NCBI GenBank assembly: GCA_023053575.1 | Contig: JAKZAP010000001.1 | Coordinates: 18,370,533-18,434,532 of the forward strand | DNA length: 64,000 nucleotides | From: Branchinecta lynchi | Lineage: Eukaryota; Arthropoda; Branchiopoda; Anostraca; Branchinectidae | Reading direction: 5' to 3' | Shown: positions 33,313-44,358 of the stretch, piece after piece | Numbering within the stretch: the first letter of the stretch is position 1 | Layout of the letters: each line of letters starts with the position of its first letter | Made by a program: the position numbers and the translations under genes | The notes under the pieces: model-generated | What the model was told of the DNA's origin: nothing | Databases searched by the model: none | The model's input: the letters and a program-made list of their open reading frames with translations, nothing else

Positions 33313-34422
33313 CTCACAGGTGCTAAGAAAGCTAGAGTAAGTATAGTCGTTGAAAGAAACATAATAACTGAAACGCATTTATTTTACGGATATATCATCA
33401 AAAAATGTGTTACCACCTTAAAATTTTTGAAATAATGACTTTAGCACAAAAACCTGATTCTGGGGAGCTTGACTTTGACATGGACGACTGATTTTCTCTT
33501 CCATTTAAGTCATCCACCAATAGCCTTGTATACTGGTTAGGGCTAAGGTTCAAGCATAGCAAGTATGATAGTTTGGTTCTTGCAATAGCCTTGTCACATG
33601 GTTATGGTTAAGGTTCAAGTCTCCAAACATCGTTTGTATGGTAGTTTTGGTTCATCTTAAAGGAAATGTCAGGTAAGCAGCACTTCATAGCGTCTCCATG
33701 ACTGGAAGTGCAAGCCCATCTCAGAACCATGCTTGTTCATCGTTTCACATTCAAATCCAAGATCAGAGCTTCTGAGAACTTAACACGTCAGCAGGGCCAG
33801 GAATTGGCTCAAGCTCACTACTTCCGAACTGTAGTTTCAATGACTTATTAGGACTGTGATTGTTCAACTCAACTTCAGAGACAAGAAGTGGTTTATCTGA
33901 TAGGTGGAAATAAACAGGAAATTTCAGTCCGGTGATGCAGCTTTTCCACCTCGAAATTCCGGCTTCCTCACTACTACAGATCCCCAGAAGCTGAGGAATA
34001 TCCTTTGCATACACGCTCCATGTACTGATTGTCAATTAATATACTTTTTCCAAACTTTGGCTATAACCCCTTGACTTCATATTTCAGGAAGTGCTCAATA
34101 CTGTTCAAAACAGGAGCTTGAGTACTAGTCAGCTGCTCCTGTTGGCTTTGGGCACGAATGATCACTGCATGGGCTTTGCCTATTCCTTCTTGAGGACCTT
34201 TAATAGCCGATTTCCCACACTGACTTCCATTACCGACAACCGCATCTAACACTTCGGAATCCATCTTCGAATTTCCGATCATAATGGCCTAGGCAGTTAT
34301 GTTTCTTGATCAATGACTGTGCCCTGGAAAGGAGATCAAGTTGGGCACACATAGCACTCATCAGAAGAAACAATGGTATTCTCAAGTGTTAGGTTAATTG
34401 TGAATGAATTTGTGGTAAAACA

Positions 34423-34500
34423 ATTAAAGATTCTTCCTTAAATATCTGATTTTGTGAATTTCTTCTCTGAAAATCAAATATTTAAGGAAGAATCTTTAAT
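34423..34500. repeat. 78-bp hairpin inside the palindrome's left arm
   Basis: ATTAAAGATTCTTCCTTAAA then TATCTGATTTT pairs with its near-perfect complement (34469-34500) around a 15-bp loop. The right arm has the same hairpin at about 39386-39465. Confidence 0.7.
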
Positions 34501-34664
34501 TCTTTTTCCACAAACTCATTTGCCAGCTTGAGAGGCTTGAGCCTGAAAAGGTCCCTTGCCAAGAAGGGCTGAAGTATCGCTCTTATGAAAATGTAGCTGA
34601 CTTATCGGTTTGCACCGTACAAGATGATTCGCAGTCAGCATGGGCTGGAGGACTATCTCCAACC

Positions 34665-34850
34665 TTCTTTATACTCTTGATGACTATCTCTCTATGCCGA
34701 TTCAGAATCTCTGGGTACCTGCGGAAGAAATGGTGCCAAAGCTGCGCTGACTCAGGATTTGAGTCGTTGAGTTTGAGACGTTACGGACACGTTTACTCCT
34801 TCTTCCTGAGAATCAGTGGCGTGTTCTGAACTTAGTCATATAGAGTATTA
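34665..34850 (-). repeat. GAAGAAGGAGTAAGCGTG dispersed repeat, copy 4 (left palindrome arm)
   Basis: Minus-strand copy within the left arm; its mirror is copy 5 in the right arm. Directly preceded by a decayed hammerhead-like repeat (34540-34625). Confidence 0.6.
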
Positions 34851-35195
34851 TCCCACAACTAAAAGTTCTCCTGCTTTGGAAAGTGAAACTGTTTGCTAAT
34901 TCAGTCTCAGGCAAGTTTGCTTCAAAGACAATCTAGATCTGTCATGGAAGAAAAGCAAAAACGGCTCCATAGCGTGGTGCCAGAGAGCCAATGTCTGCAG
35001 ATACTTTCATACAATTCTCAGAAAAAGAGCCACTGACAGTCAAAGGTATTTCAGTCAATTCTGACTCAAACTATACTAAAACATGAGCTACTTGAACCAC
35101 TGAAAGAATTTTAGAGAGGCTGCAATGGCCTTGAACTTCTGACTTTCTTTGGTATATGATGTCCTCCTTAGGGAAACGTAAATACCTCACTAATC

Positions 35196-36863
35196 TAGCA
35201 AATCAAGTTGACACTGAAGGAAGGCCCATGAATAATACAGCACTGCACCCATGTAGACACTCGCACTTCCTGAATCCTGTACCGCCTACTTCTTAGTGTT
35301 TTTCTAGATTATTTTGTCTGAATGATCTTATGACTCCAGGCAGAGGTCTCGTTTCATGGAAATCTAGAGGGACAAAAGTCACTGTACAGGACTGAGACGC
35401 AGGGGCCCTTCCAAGGGTTTCGGCATGTTGAAGAAGACCAAAGGTTTCGATGGGATCCCAAAAATTCAATATCTGATCCAGACAACTGCGTCTTGTCTTA
35501 GCCAATCTCCTTGAACATTTTTACAATAAAAATTCAGAAACAGATTAAGGCCAACTAGCTACTCATCTGAGAAAACCAAGTTCAGATATGGATTCAGCAT
35601 GTGTGTTTACCCCTATAAGTCATATCTGTTTTGACGAAAACTTCCTGCCACTTCTGCCAATTTCCTGGTTTCGGCCGAACTCCAGAACTACTTGTCCGGC
35701 GAAAAAAGAAAGCTCAAAAACGAACTCAGGGTATCTTCTTTCCCCAATAATGAACATCTAATCAACTTCAAATACAAATTTAACTTAAAAAAAATTTCCT
35801 ACTCCAGCCGGATTCCGGTCGAACTAAATTTCCGGGTAAAATATTATTGTCAAACACGGATTCAGCATCTCTTCTTACCGTTGAATCGGTTATCTAATCA
35901 ACTAGAAATAAAACTTAAGCTTCTAACAATTTTCCGGTTTTGGCCAGATTCGGGGGAACTACATGTAAAGGTAGAAAATTTTTTCACATAAGTGTTCAGC
36001 ATGTCTTCTTGCCCTAAATCGAACATCTAATCAACTCAAAATAAAACTTTTAATTTTAACAAACTTTCCGGTTTGGGCCAGATTCCGGGCGAAATACTTG
36101 TCCGTCGAGAAAATGGTTTTCACCATCGTCCTCAGCATGTCTTCCTACCCCTAAATCGAACATTTAATCAACTTGAAATAAAATTTTTACTTTTATCAAA
36201 CTTTCCGGTTTTGGCCGGCTTCCGGGCGAACTACTTGTCCGATGACAAAATGGTTTTCACCATCGTGTTCAGCATGTCTTCTTACCCCATAATCGACTAT
36301 CAAATTATCTGTTTCGAAATATTTTGTTTGCCCCTTAATTTGAACCCCCACCCCTAAATGTAGGGCTACAAAGCCCATCTACGAACTTGACTGGTCCGAC
36401 GACCCAACGAATCCAAACACCAAGTTTCATTAAAATATCTCATTCCCTTCGAGATTTATTGTGCTTACAGATGGACAGACGGACAACTTTTGCGATGTCA
36501 TAAGTATCCCTCCACTTACGTTTTGGGATCCCAAAAAGTATCTCAACTATAAGACTGGCAGATATTTTGCTAACCTGGAGGATTATACTGGTTAGAAACA
36601 ATAGACAAGAAACAACAGGGCCAAACAAATGCACAAAACTGTGTGAATTGCAAGAAAAAGTAACAAACAATTCTTGCAAGTTTAAGGCAAAGGTTTATAG
36701 GTCACCCATAATAATAGGAATTTGCAACGAGTGAAGCCCCCACAGTAGTTTGTTATAACTGATGACAATTAACAGCTTGAAAATTTTTGCCCGCTGCAAA
36801 TTCAGGCTAAATTTTCTGAATGTTATTCTGTTTTGCCTGGGGTGCTCCAGAACCCCACGAAAG
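35196..36863. other. Segment found in only one palindrome arm
   Basis: 1668 bp between matched arm sequence CCTCACTAATC and CCAGTGAGCTGATCCCC. It contains GGGATCCC-bounded copy C plus 238 and 327 bp of other flank. There is no target duplication; only a C or CC is shared at the junction. A deletion from the right arm therefore fits better than a simple insertion of copy C. Confidence 0.8.
35434..36536 (+). repeat. GGGATCCC-bounded non-coding element, copy C
   Basis: Near-complete: AAGACCAAAGGTTTCGATGG then GATCCCAAAAAT at the start, six to seven units of 124-137 bp, and CCACTTACG then TTTTGGGATCCCAAAA at the end (36521-36536). It lies in the part of the giant palindrome's left arm that has no partner in the right arm. 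Confidence 0.85.
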
Positions 36864-37727
36864 CCAGTGAGCTGATCCCCCCCCCCCAAATGATGCCTCT
36901 GATTCCAGGATTCTGAATCTCTGATTCAAGCAACTCTGGGCCTGAGTCTAACAATCCCCTGAGCCTAATCTCTCAGCCTCATAAGCTTTGCTGTAGCAGG
37001 CACACTGAAAAACAACAACATAGGTTCAGACAGTAACTGGAGAGACCATACTAGGTTACCTATCCTGCATTGTAAATGACACCATAGCAGCAGCATAGCA
37101 GGCACACTGAAAAACAACAACATAGGTTCAGACAGTGGTTGAAGAGAACATAGGTTACCTACCCTGCATTGCAAATGACATCTCGTTTTATCCATGAAAT
37201 TCAATCCAAGCCTTTGGAAGACCCTGTGACCCCTCAGTGTGCACACCTTTCGTGGATTTGAATCCTGGCAATACAATACCTGAAACCTGGAGGTACTGAA
37301 ATCCCTAATGATGTAAGAACAAAGGCTAGCAAAATTCAAGAGAAATCTAAAAAGAAGGCCAGAAAAAAATTAATGACATTTTCTTTCTTTATCTCTTCTT
37401 AATCTTGACACTAAAAGCATAATCTTCAATGTAAAAGATTATTTTTCTTTTTATTTTCGGTGGTCTAATGATATTGTCAATAGGAACACAATCACAAGTC
37501 CCAGCAGACAATTCCAATATAAATTTCGCTTGTCTTTTGAAAAAAACTTTAAAGTTCATGTTTTGGTAGTGGGACTGGTGGGGTCCGGGTGCACTGGGTC
37601 CACCTTGGGGTCTACCCGAAAATCCTTCTCCCCCCTGGCAACAAAAATCCGTCCGCCCTCCCTGAATGCAAATATATAGGAAACTAAATATATTCTGACA
37701 GCGAGTTAATGTAAACTCTATACAGAC

Positions 37728-37880
37728 ACACGAGTTAATGTAAACTACGTGATGGTGGCCTTCCCTATCTATGAAATACTTTTCATAGAAATAAATTGGG
37801 GGGAGGGTTTGGTCGGGGTAGTTGGGGTACCCGAGGTTTTTTCGTACCGCCGGGGGGGGGGGGGGGGGTCGCTGGGGCGA
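37728..37880. other. Giant palindrome, central spacer
   Basis: About 150 bp without a mate, including a second CACGAGTTAATGTAAACTAC (repeating the arm end), CTATGAAATACTTTTCATAG (a 9-bp hairpin) and a 17-base G run (37852-37868). Confidence 0.8.
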
Positions 37881-40828
37881 CTGTCTGTATAGAGTTTACA
37901 TTAACCCGCTGTCAGAATATATTTAGTTTCCTATATTTGCATTCAGGGAGGGCGGACGTATTTTTGTTGCCAGGGGGGAGGAGGATTTTTGGTTAGACCC
38001 CTGGGCGGACCCGGACCCCACCAGTCCCCACTACCCAATTTTAAATGAACTTTAAAGTTTTATCAAAGGACAAGGGAAATTTATATTGGAATCGTCTGCT
38101 GGGACTTGTGATTGTGTTCATCCTATTTACAATATAATTAGACCACCGAAAATGAAAAGAAAAAGAATCTTTTACATTGAAGATTACGCTTTTAGTGTCA
38201 AGAATAAGAAGAGATAAAGAAAGAAAATGTCATTAATTTTTTTCTGACTTCTTTTGAGATTTCTCCTGGATTTCTCTTGAATTTTGCTAGCCTTTGTTCT
38301 TACATCGTTAGGGATTTCAGTACCTCCAGGTTTCAGGACTTCAGGTATTGCCATGATTCAAAATCCACGAAAGGTGTGCACACTGAGGGGTCTCAGAGTC
38401 CTTCCAAAGGCTTGAATTGAATTTCATGGATAAAACGAGATGTCATTTACAATGCAGGGTAGGTAACCTATGTTCTCTTGACCCCCTACTGTCCAAACCT
38501 ATGTTGTTGTTTTTCAGTGTGCCTGCTACAAAGTTTATGAGGCTGAGAGATTACGCTCAGGGGATTGTTAGACTCAGGTTAGACTGAGGCCCAGAGATGC
38601 TTGAATCAGAGATTCAGAATCCTAGAATCAGAGGCATCATTTGGGGGGGGGGGGATCAGCCCACTGGATTAGTGAGGTATTTACGTTTCCCGAAGGAGGA
38701 CACCATATACCAAAGGAAAGTCAGAAGTTCAAGGCCATTGCAGCCTCTCTAAAGTTCTTTCAGTGGTTCAAGTAGCTCATGTTTTAGTATAGTCTGAGTC
38801 GGAATTGACTGAAATAGCTTTGACTGTCAATGGCTCTTTTTCTGAGAATTGTATGTAAGTATCTGCAGACATTGGCTCTCTGGCACCAGGCTATGGAGCC
38901 GTTTTTGCTTTTCTTCCATGACAGATCTAGATTGTCTTTGAAGCAAAGAGTTTGCTAAAAACTCCTTGCCTGAGACTGAATTAGCAAACAGTTCACTTTC
39001 CAAAGCAGGAGAACTTTTAGTTGTGGGATAATACTCTATATGACTAAGTTCAGAAGGACGCCGGTGATTCTCAGGAAGAAGGAGTAAACATGTCCGTAAC
39101 AACTCAAACTCACAACTCAAATCCTGAGTCAGCGCAGCTTTGGCAGCATTTCTTCATTTCTTCTGCAGGTACCCGGAGATTCTGAATCAGCATGAAGAGA
39201 TAGTCATCAAGAGTATAAAGAAGGTTGGAGATAGTCCTCCAGCCCAAACTGACTGCAAATCATCTTGTACGGTGCAAACCGATAAGTCAGCTACAGTTTC
39301 ATAAGAGTGATACTTCGGCCCTTCTTGGCAAGGGTCTTTTTCAGGCTCAAGCCTGTCAAGCTGGCAAATGAATTTGTGGAACAAGAATTAAAGATTATTC
39401 CTTAAATATCTGATTTTCAGAGAAGAAATTCACAAAATCAGATATTTAAGGAAGAATCTTTAATTGTTTTTACCACAAATTCATTCACAATTAACCTAAC
39501 ACTTGAGAATACCATTGTTTCTTCTGATGAGTGCTATGTGTGCCAAATTGATCTCCTTTCCAGGGCACAGTCATTGATCAAGAAACATAACTGCCTCGGC
39601 CATTATGATCGGAAATTCGAAGATGGATTCCGAAGTGTTAGATGCAGTTGTCGATAATGGAAGTCAGTGTGGAAATCGGCTATTAAAGGTCCGCAAGAAG
39701 GAATTGGCAAAGCCCATGCAGTGATCATTCGTGCCCAAAGCCAACAGGAGCAGCTGACTAGTACTCAAGCTCCTGTTTTGAACAGTATTGAGCACTTCCT
39801 GAAGTATGAAGTCAAGGGGTGACAGCCAAATTTGAAAAAGTATATTAATTGACAATCAGTACATGGAGCGTGTATGCAAAGGATATATTCCTCAACCTTC
39901 TGGGGATCTGTGGTAGTGAGGAAGCCGGAATTTCGAGGTGGAAAAGCTGCATCACCGGACTGAAATTTCCTGTTATCCACCTATCAGATAAACCACTTCT
40001 TGTCTCTGAAGTTCAGTCTGAACAATCACAGTCCTAATAAGTCATTGAAACTACAGTTCGGAAGTAGTGAGCTTGAGCCAATTCCTGGCCCTGCTGACGT
40101 GTTAAGTTCTCAGAAGCTCTGATCTTGGATTTGAATGTGGAAAACCATGAACAAGCATGGTTCTGAGATGGGCTTGCACTTCAGTCATGTAGATGCTATG
40201 AAGTGCTGCTTACCTGACATTTCCTTTTAAGATGAACCAAAACTACCATACAAACGATGTTTGGAGACTAGAACCTTAACCATAACCATGTGACAAGGCT
40301 ATTGCAAGAGCCAAACTATCATACTTGCTATGCTTGAACCTTAGCCCTAACCAGTATACAAGGCTATTGGTGGATGACTTAAATGGAAGAGAAAATCAGT
40401 CGTCCATGTCAAAGTCAAGCTCCCCAGAACCAGGTTTTTGTGCTAAAGTCATTATTTCAAAAATTTTAAGGTGGTAACACATTTTTTGATGACATATCCG
40501 TAAAATAAATGCGTTTCAGTTATTTCCTTCTTTCAACGACTATACTTACTCTAGCTTTCTTAGCACCTGTGAGCAGGGCCGTCGCAAGTGAATTTTTGTA
40601 GTTGAGTGAAGAGCCAAAACACCAGGATCCTAAGAATTTCCAGAAACCAGAAACCGGATAGAGCGACATCCCGGCAGAAGCAGCTACTGTATGACTAGTC
40701 ATTACTAGCCATGATCACATAAAGTGAGCGCCGCAGGCGAGATTTTTTAAGTTCGTTTTTCCTGCCAAATTCAGCTATTTCCATGCAGGTTCTAGCTTTT
40801 AGGGTTTCGAAAAATTGCGATCCCTAAA
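37881..40828 (-). repeat. Giant palindrome, right arm
   Basis: 2.95 kb inverted copy of the left arm. It ends exactly at the assembly gap, in the sequence that corresponds to 33063, so the true outer boundary is unknown. It lacks the 1668-bp segment present in the left arm. Confidence 0.92.
39040..39220 (+). repeat. GAAGAAGGAGTAAGCGTG dispersed repeat, copy 5 (right palindrome arm)
   Basis: Mirror of copy 4: TCTCAGGAAGAAGGAGTAAA through GAGATAGTCATCAAGAGTAT, followed by a decayed hammerhead-like repeat (39280-39360). Confidence 0.6.
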
Positions 40829-40928
40829 NNNNNNNNNNNNNNNNNNNNNNNNNNNNNNNNNNNNNNNNNNNNNNNNNNNNNNNNNNNNNNNNNNNNNNNN
40901 NNNNNNNNNNNNNNNNNNNNNNNNNNNN
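40829..40928. other. Assembly gap of 100 N
   Basis: Exactly 100 N, the usual placeholder for unknown length. It falls at the end of the right palindrome arm, where assembly is expected to fail. Confidence 0.99.
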
Positions 40929-41155
40929 GGGTCATATTTGATGGTACAAAACGGACAAGTCAGCTTCATTTTATTAGAGGTATATTTCGGCCCCTCTTGG
41001 CAAGGGTCCTCTTCATGCTCAAGCCGCTCAAGCTGGAAATTGAATGAAGAATCTTTAATTGTTTTTCCACAAGTTCATTTTCCAGCTTGAGGGGCGAAAG
41101 ATAGCTCTAATAAAACGTAGCTGGCTTATCCGTTTTGCACCGTCAAATATGATTT
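40929..41155. repeat. Palindromic copy of the hammerhead-like repeat beside the gap
   Basis: Inverted halves: CATATTTGATGGTACAAAAC then GGACAAGTCAGCTTC on the left, and its complement near 41110-41152 (CCGTTTTGCACCGTCAAATA). The left half keeps TATATTTCGGCCCCTCTTGG, while the right half lost the core. The left boundary is the assembly gap. Confidence 0.65.
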
Positions 41156-41979
41156 AATTTATATTGTGTCAGTAACCTAAAATACTGAAATGTAAATATT
41201 TGCTCTATATTTCTGATTCCATCCTAATTTGTATCCTTTCTTTGCTCCTTTGTTCTTGGCTTAGTTACTCCAGTTTTTCTATTTCATATTTCTGGGAAAT
41301 AAAAATGTGCATTCATTCCTTCATTAAGCCTGGTCTGTTCTTACAAGGAATTCCAAAGCTCTGGAATCCTTCTACCATATATGAGAATGAGGAGGAGCAA
41401 GGGGATGGAGAATCTGCACATAACAACCGGAAAAAAGGGTCTGCTGAAAGATTTGAATTTATATCGTAATTTGGAACATCGGGCAGTAGCCACACAAAAA
41501 CCAAATGTCTTCCGATAGAACCGAGCAAACAGCTTTACGTGGACCGTTCGTCCCAGGAAGCAGTGTTAACTCGCTGGTGTTAATTTCAGTTGATATAAAT
41601 GTAAAAGGCTATATCACTTGACAAGTTTTCAACCAACAAATCACTTGACATCACTTGCAAAAATGTGTCCTCTGTACGACACGAAACAATGACGGAAGGC
41701 GGTGATTTTGGAAGGATTTAGTTTCCTAATGGGTCTAGGGATAATACAGAAAGCAGAATAAACACGAGAGGTTCTTTCAGCCTTCTCAAGAACAAGCTAC
41801 CCGTTCTTTTCGTGGATCCAACCTATACTTTACTGATCGTTCAGTTTTCACCAGTACATTCGTGTCATAGACGTGTGTGCAAGTAGTAGGAAGGCCTACT
41901 CTCTTCAAATTTCACTAGTCTGTCTGCGTGGAGCACCGACAAACACAGATGAAGTAAAATTTTGTATTCTTTTATCGGG

Positions 41980-43101
41980 GGTCGGTCGACTCGTCGGCAC
42001 ATCGGGTCCTTTTTACACGCAAGGAATCAAATTTTGAAATTATTTGTCGGGCAAACTCGGAAGAAATCGATCTCTGTGTGCTTTTGTCGAGCCACGGGTG
42101 TTCTCGTCGGCACATCGGGTTCTTTTATACAGAAGAAATAAAACTTTGTATGCTTTTGTTGAGCGTCGGTCGACTTTTCGGCACAGAGGGTTCTCCAAAC
42201 AGTTGTCGGGCGCACCCGAGAAGCTTAAGTCCCGTCGGCACATCAAGTTCTTTTGACACTTAAGAAATCAAGGTCTATGCAGTTTTGTCGGGTCAAACAC
42301 AGGTATTCTCGGTATTCTCGTCGGCACATCAGGTTCTTTTTACTCGTAAGAAATTTAATTCTGTAAAGATTTGTCGGGCGCATCCCTAAAGTTTAAGTTT
42401 CGTCGGCACATCGGCTTCTATTTATCCATAAGAAACAAAGTTTTTTAAGGTCTTACCGGGCAAAACGCAGAAGAAATCGAAACCTGAGTGCCGGGCCATC
42501 GGTTTTTTTTTATACGTAAGAAATCAACTTCTGCAAACATTTGTTGGGCGAACCCAGAAAGTTTAAGTCCCGTCGGCAGATCGGAATCTTATTACACGTG
42601 ATTAATAAGATTCCGTGAACTTTTGTCGGGCATATCCTGAAAGTGTATGTCTCGTCGGCAAATCTAGATGTTTCTAGACATAAGAAATCAAATGACTGCA
42701 AAGTTTTGTCGAGTAAAATTGAAACTTTTTAACTTTTTTTTTACGGACAGATCTGGGATTTCAAAGGTTGCCTTACATTCATTTGGGATCGCAAAAAGGC
42801 GCTCTGCACATCAGCGTTTCTACAAAATTTCGCCTGCGGCGCATTCGTAGTATTCTCTGTTGGAAGAACAGTGTTTAAGTTTAGTTGACGGTTTAGGCTT
42901 GACATTCTTTGGGGTAGAAACACATTAACAGCTAGAACTTGTATGGTAGGTATAGATCAATTTTTCCGGAAAAGGGCGGATTTAAAAGACAGTGAAGAAG
43001 GGTACGCCGTTGCCGCGGCATGTTTTGTCGACAAATTTTTTAGTCCGTTGGCACAAACTGGGCCCCCCCCCTCCCGAAGGTAAAAGGCTAGTGACGCCCC
43101 T
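41980..43101. mobile_element. Tandem-repeat element (TTGTCGGGCG units) with CAGGGGCGTCACTAG end
   Basis: Units of about 80-100 bp are built on CGTCGGCACATCGGGTTCTT, ACACGTAAGAAATCAAATT and TTTTGTCGGGCGCACCC, followed by the TGGGATCGCAAAAAGGCGCT and TTCGCCTGCGGCGCATTCGT modules. The right end is CTAGTGACGCCCCTG (43087-43101), the complement of a CAGGGGCGTCACTAG terminal repeat. The left end was not found. No coding beyond short frames made by the units. Confidence 0.6.
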
Positions 43102-43145
43102 GTCCTTACAAGTCTACCAACTTAATCTGATAAAAGTCCGCTTAC

Positions 43146-43303
43146 TGTCCAGTTTCCTCTTCTTCTGACTCTACAGGTCAAGAATCCAGTCTGACCCTCC
43201 AGTGCTGTCACATTGGATGATGCTAACAAGTCGAAGTAAGTGGGGTCACCCACAGGTGTCACCGGCAGAGGGCTTTCCGTTTCATCGTGTTCCTCGGGGG
43301 AGT
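43146..43303 (-). CDS. dpr: Dpr-family protein, exon with N-terminal linker and first half of Ig1
   Basis: Internal exon of a Dpr-type neuronal cell-surface Ig protein; in flies such proteins bind DIP receptors at synapses. Minus strand: a run of T then CAG precedes position 43303, and a GTAAG donor follows position 43146. The 158 nt start in phase 1 and end in phase 0. The product is an acidic, proline-rich linker, then the Ig1 start: YFDLLASSNVTALEGQTGFL followed by TC, the first core cysteine, then RVRRRGNWT. The pattern YFD..NVTAL.GQT..L.C is characteristic of Dpr Ig1. The next exon continues in frame with MSWVRHQDIH. The preceding signal-peptide exon was not found. The family call is firm; the paralogue cannot be told. 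Confidence 0.9.
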
Positions 43304-44358
43304 CTGAAAAAAAATGAAGAAAATTAAATATTTCTTCTGGATTGATTCTTGTCTGAATCGTGGAACGCCAGCATCTCAGCGAAAGATCTTATATAAATAA
43401 GGGGTAAAATTCTTGGACTGTTCGTGCATGGATCTCTTATCGTTCTTGATCGTTATTTTAAAGGACTTGGCAAGTGTCTCATAAACTGAATAGTCAAAAT
43501 TCAGTCATTTATACACATCCCCACTATCTCCCATCCTTCTCTTTCTTATCTCTATTCTCTTTCTCTTCCCTTATCTCACTAGAGTTTTTCTCTGGTTGAA
43601 ACAACAAGGTTACCAGCATAGAATTACAAGGGGTTCAAAACCATCTAAACCGACAATATGTCATGGTTCACGCACAATACCATTATTCTCTTGTCAGGGA
43701 ATTCGTGTTCAAACTGTCGGAATCAGGTCGGAATTATGTGTCCTCCAATGATATACATTCCCACACACCATGAGCCAATGAAAAAGCGGATAAGGGATCT
43801 CTGAGTTAGAGTAAAAACATTTTTGGCCTAAAACCGCACATGAAAAAAAAAGAAAAAGATATCGATGCGAGATATTATAGGACTAGATACTAGCACTAGC
43901 AGAGTATTGTTAGAGTTGTTTATCGGCTGCATTTTAAGGAGGATTCTGCATCTCTTGGACTGAGCTGCAATGCCTTATCTACAGACACATACGACTGGGC
44001 TTCTGAAAAAACGCCAAAAACTAGGTCGTTTTAGTTAGTCACCGTTTCCCCACGAATCCTTAATCCAATTGACTCACTTCCCACAGGCCCACGGTGTTTA
44101 GGAAGAAATTTGAGCGGCCGGGGATCCATTGTGCCGGACCTATTTTCTTCTGAATTTTGCGTGTCAGCATTGCTAGTGATCAAGTTGCAGAGACTTTGGA
44201 TCTTATCGGCTTTTCCTTATCCATCTATAATGCGATTCTGAAGTAGCACTAAAAAAAAGTCTAGCTACGGTTCGAATTTGGCGACCTCTAGGTCACGCGA
44301 TTCCGAAAAGCATGACTTGTCAATTTTCCACAGATCCCCTGTAGTCTACATGATATAC

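Larger units (their letters stand above)
33063..37727 (+). repeat. Giant palindrome, left arm
   Basis: 4.67 kb. Excluding 35196-36863 and a 102-bp local tandem duplication (36995-37198), it is the reverse complement of 37881-40828. Matched landmarks include the CTCGCCTGCGGCGCTCACTT module (33160 with 40727), AACACGTCAGCAGGGCCAGG (33782 with 40103), and GATGCCTCTGATTCC (36892 with 38640). Arm identity looks to be well above 90 percent by eye, with small indels. Short frames in the arms (for example 33763-34035 minus, 38827-39120 minus) show no known domain. Confidence 0.92.
17736..43145 (-). other. Dpr intron inside Ig1 (25.4 kb)
   Basis: Very long intron splitting Ig1. It holds the nested hAT-like elements (21822-26799), a head-to-head hammerhead-like insertion (27120-27394), a LINE 3' fragment (28464-28868), two inverted-repeat elements (28964-29604), a 21-bp minisatellite (32165-32570), the giant palindrome (33063-40828), the assembly gap, and a tandem-repeat element (41980-43101). 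I recognise nothing in 19220-19870, 20010-21820, 27400-28460, 29620-30630 (apart from an 18-C run at 30125-30142) or 31000-32150. Other exons could hide here, but the phases on both sides match without one. Confidence 0.7.

Noticed and set aside
33763..34282. Two minus-strand frames in the palindrome's left arm (90 and 73 codons)
   Set aside because: They look somewhat protein-like but match no domain I know, and the mirror copy at 39600-40110 has different indels that break the frame.
41200..41470. Possible LINE C-terminus (IPKLWN)
   Set aside because: The single short phrase resembles the PKLWN stretch of some non-LTR proteins, but there is no other supporting motif or tail.
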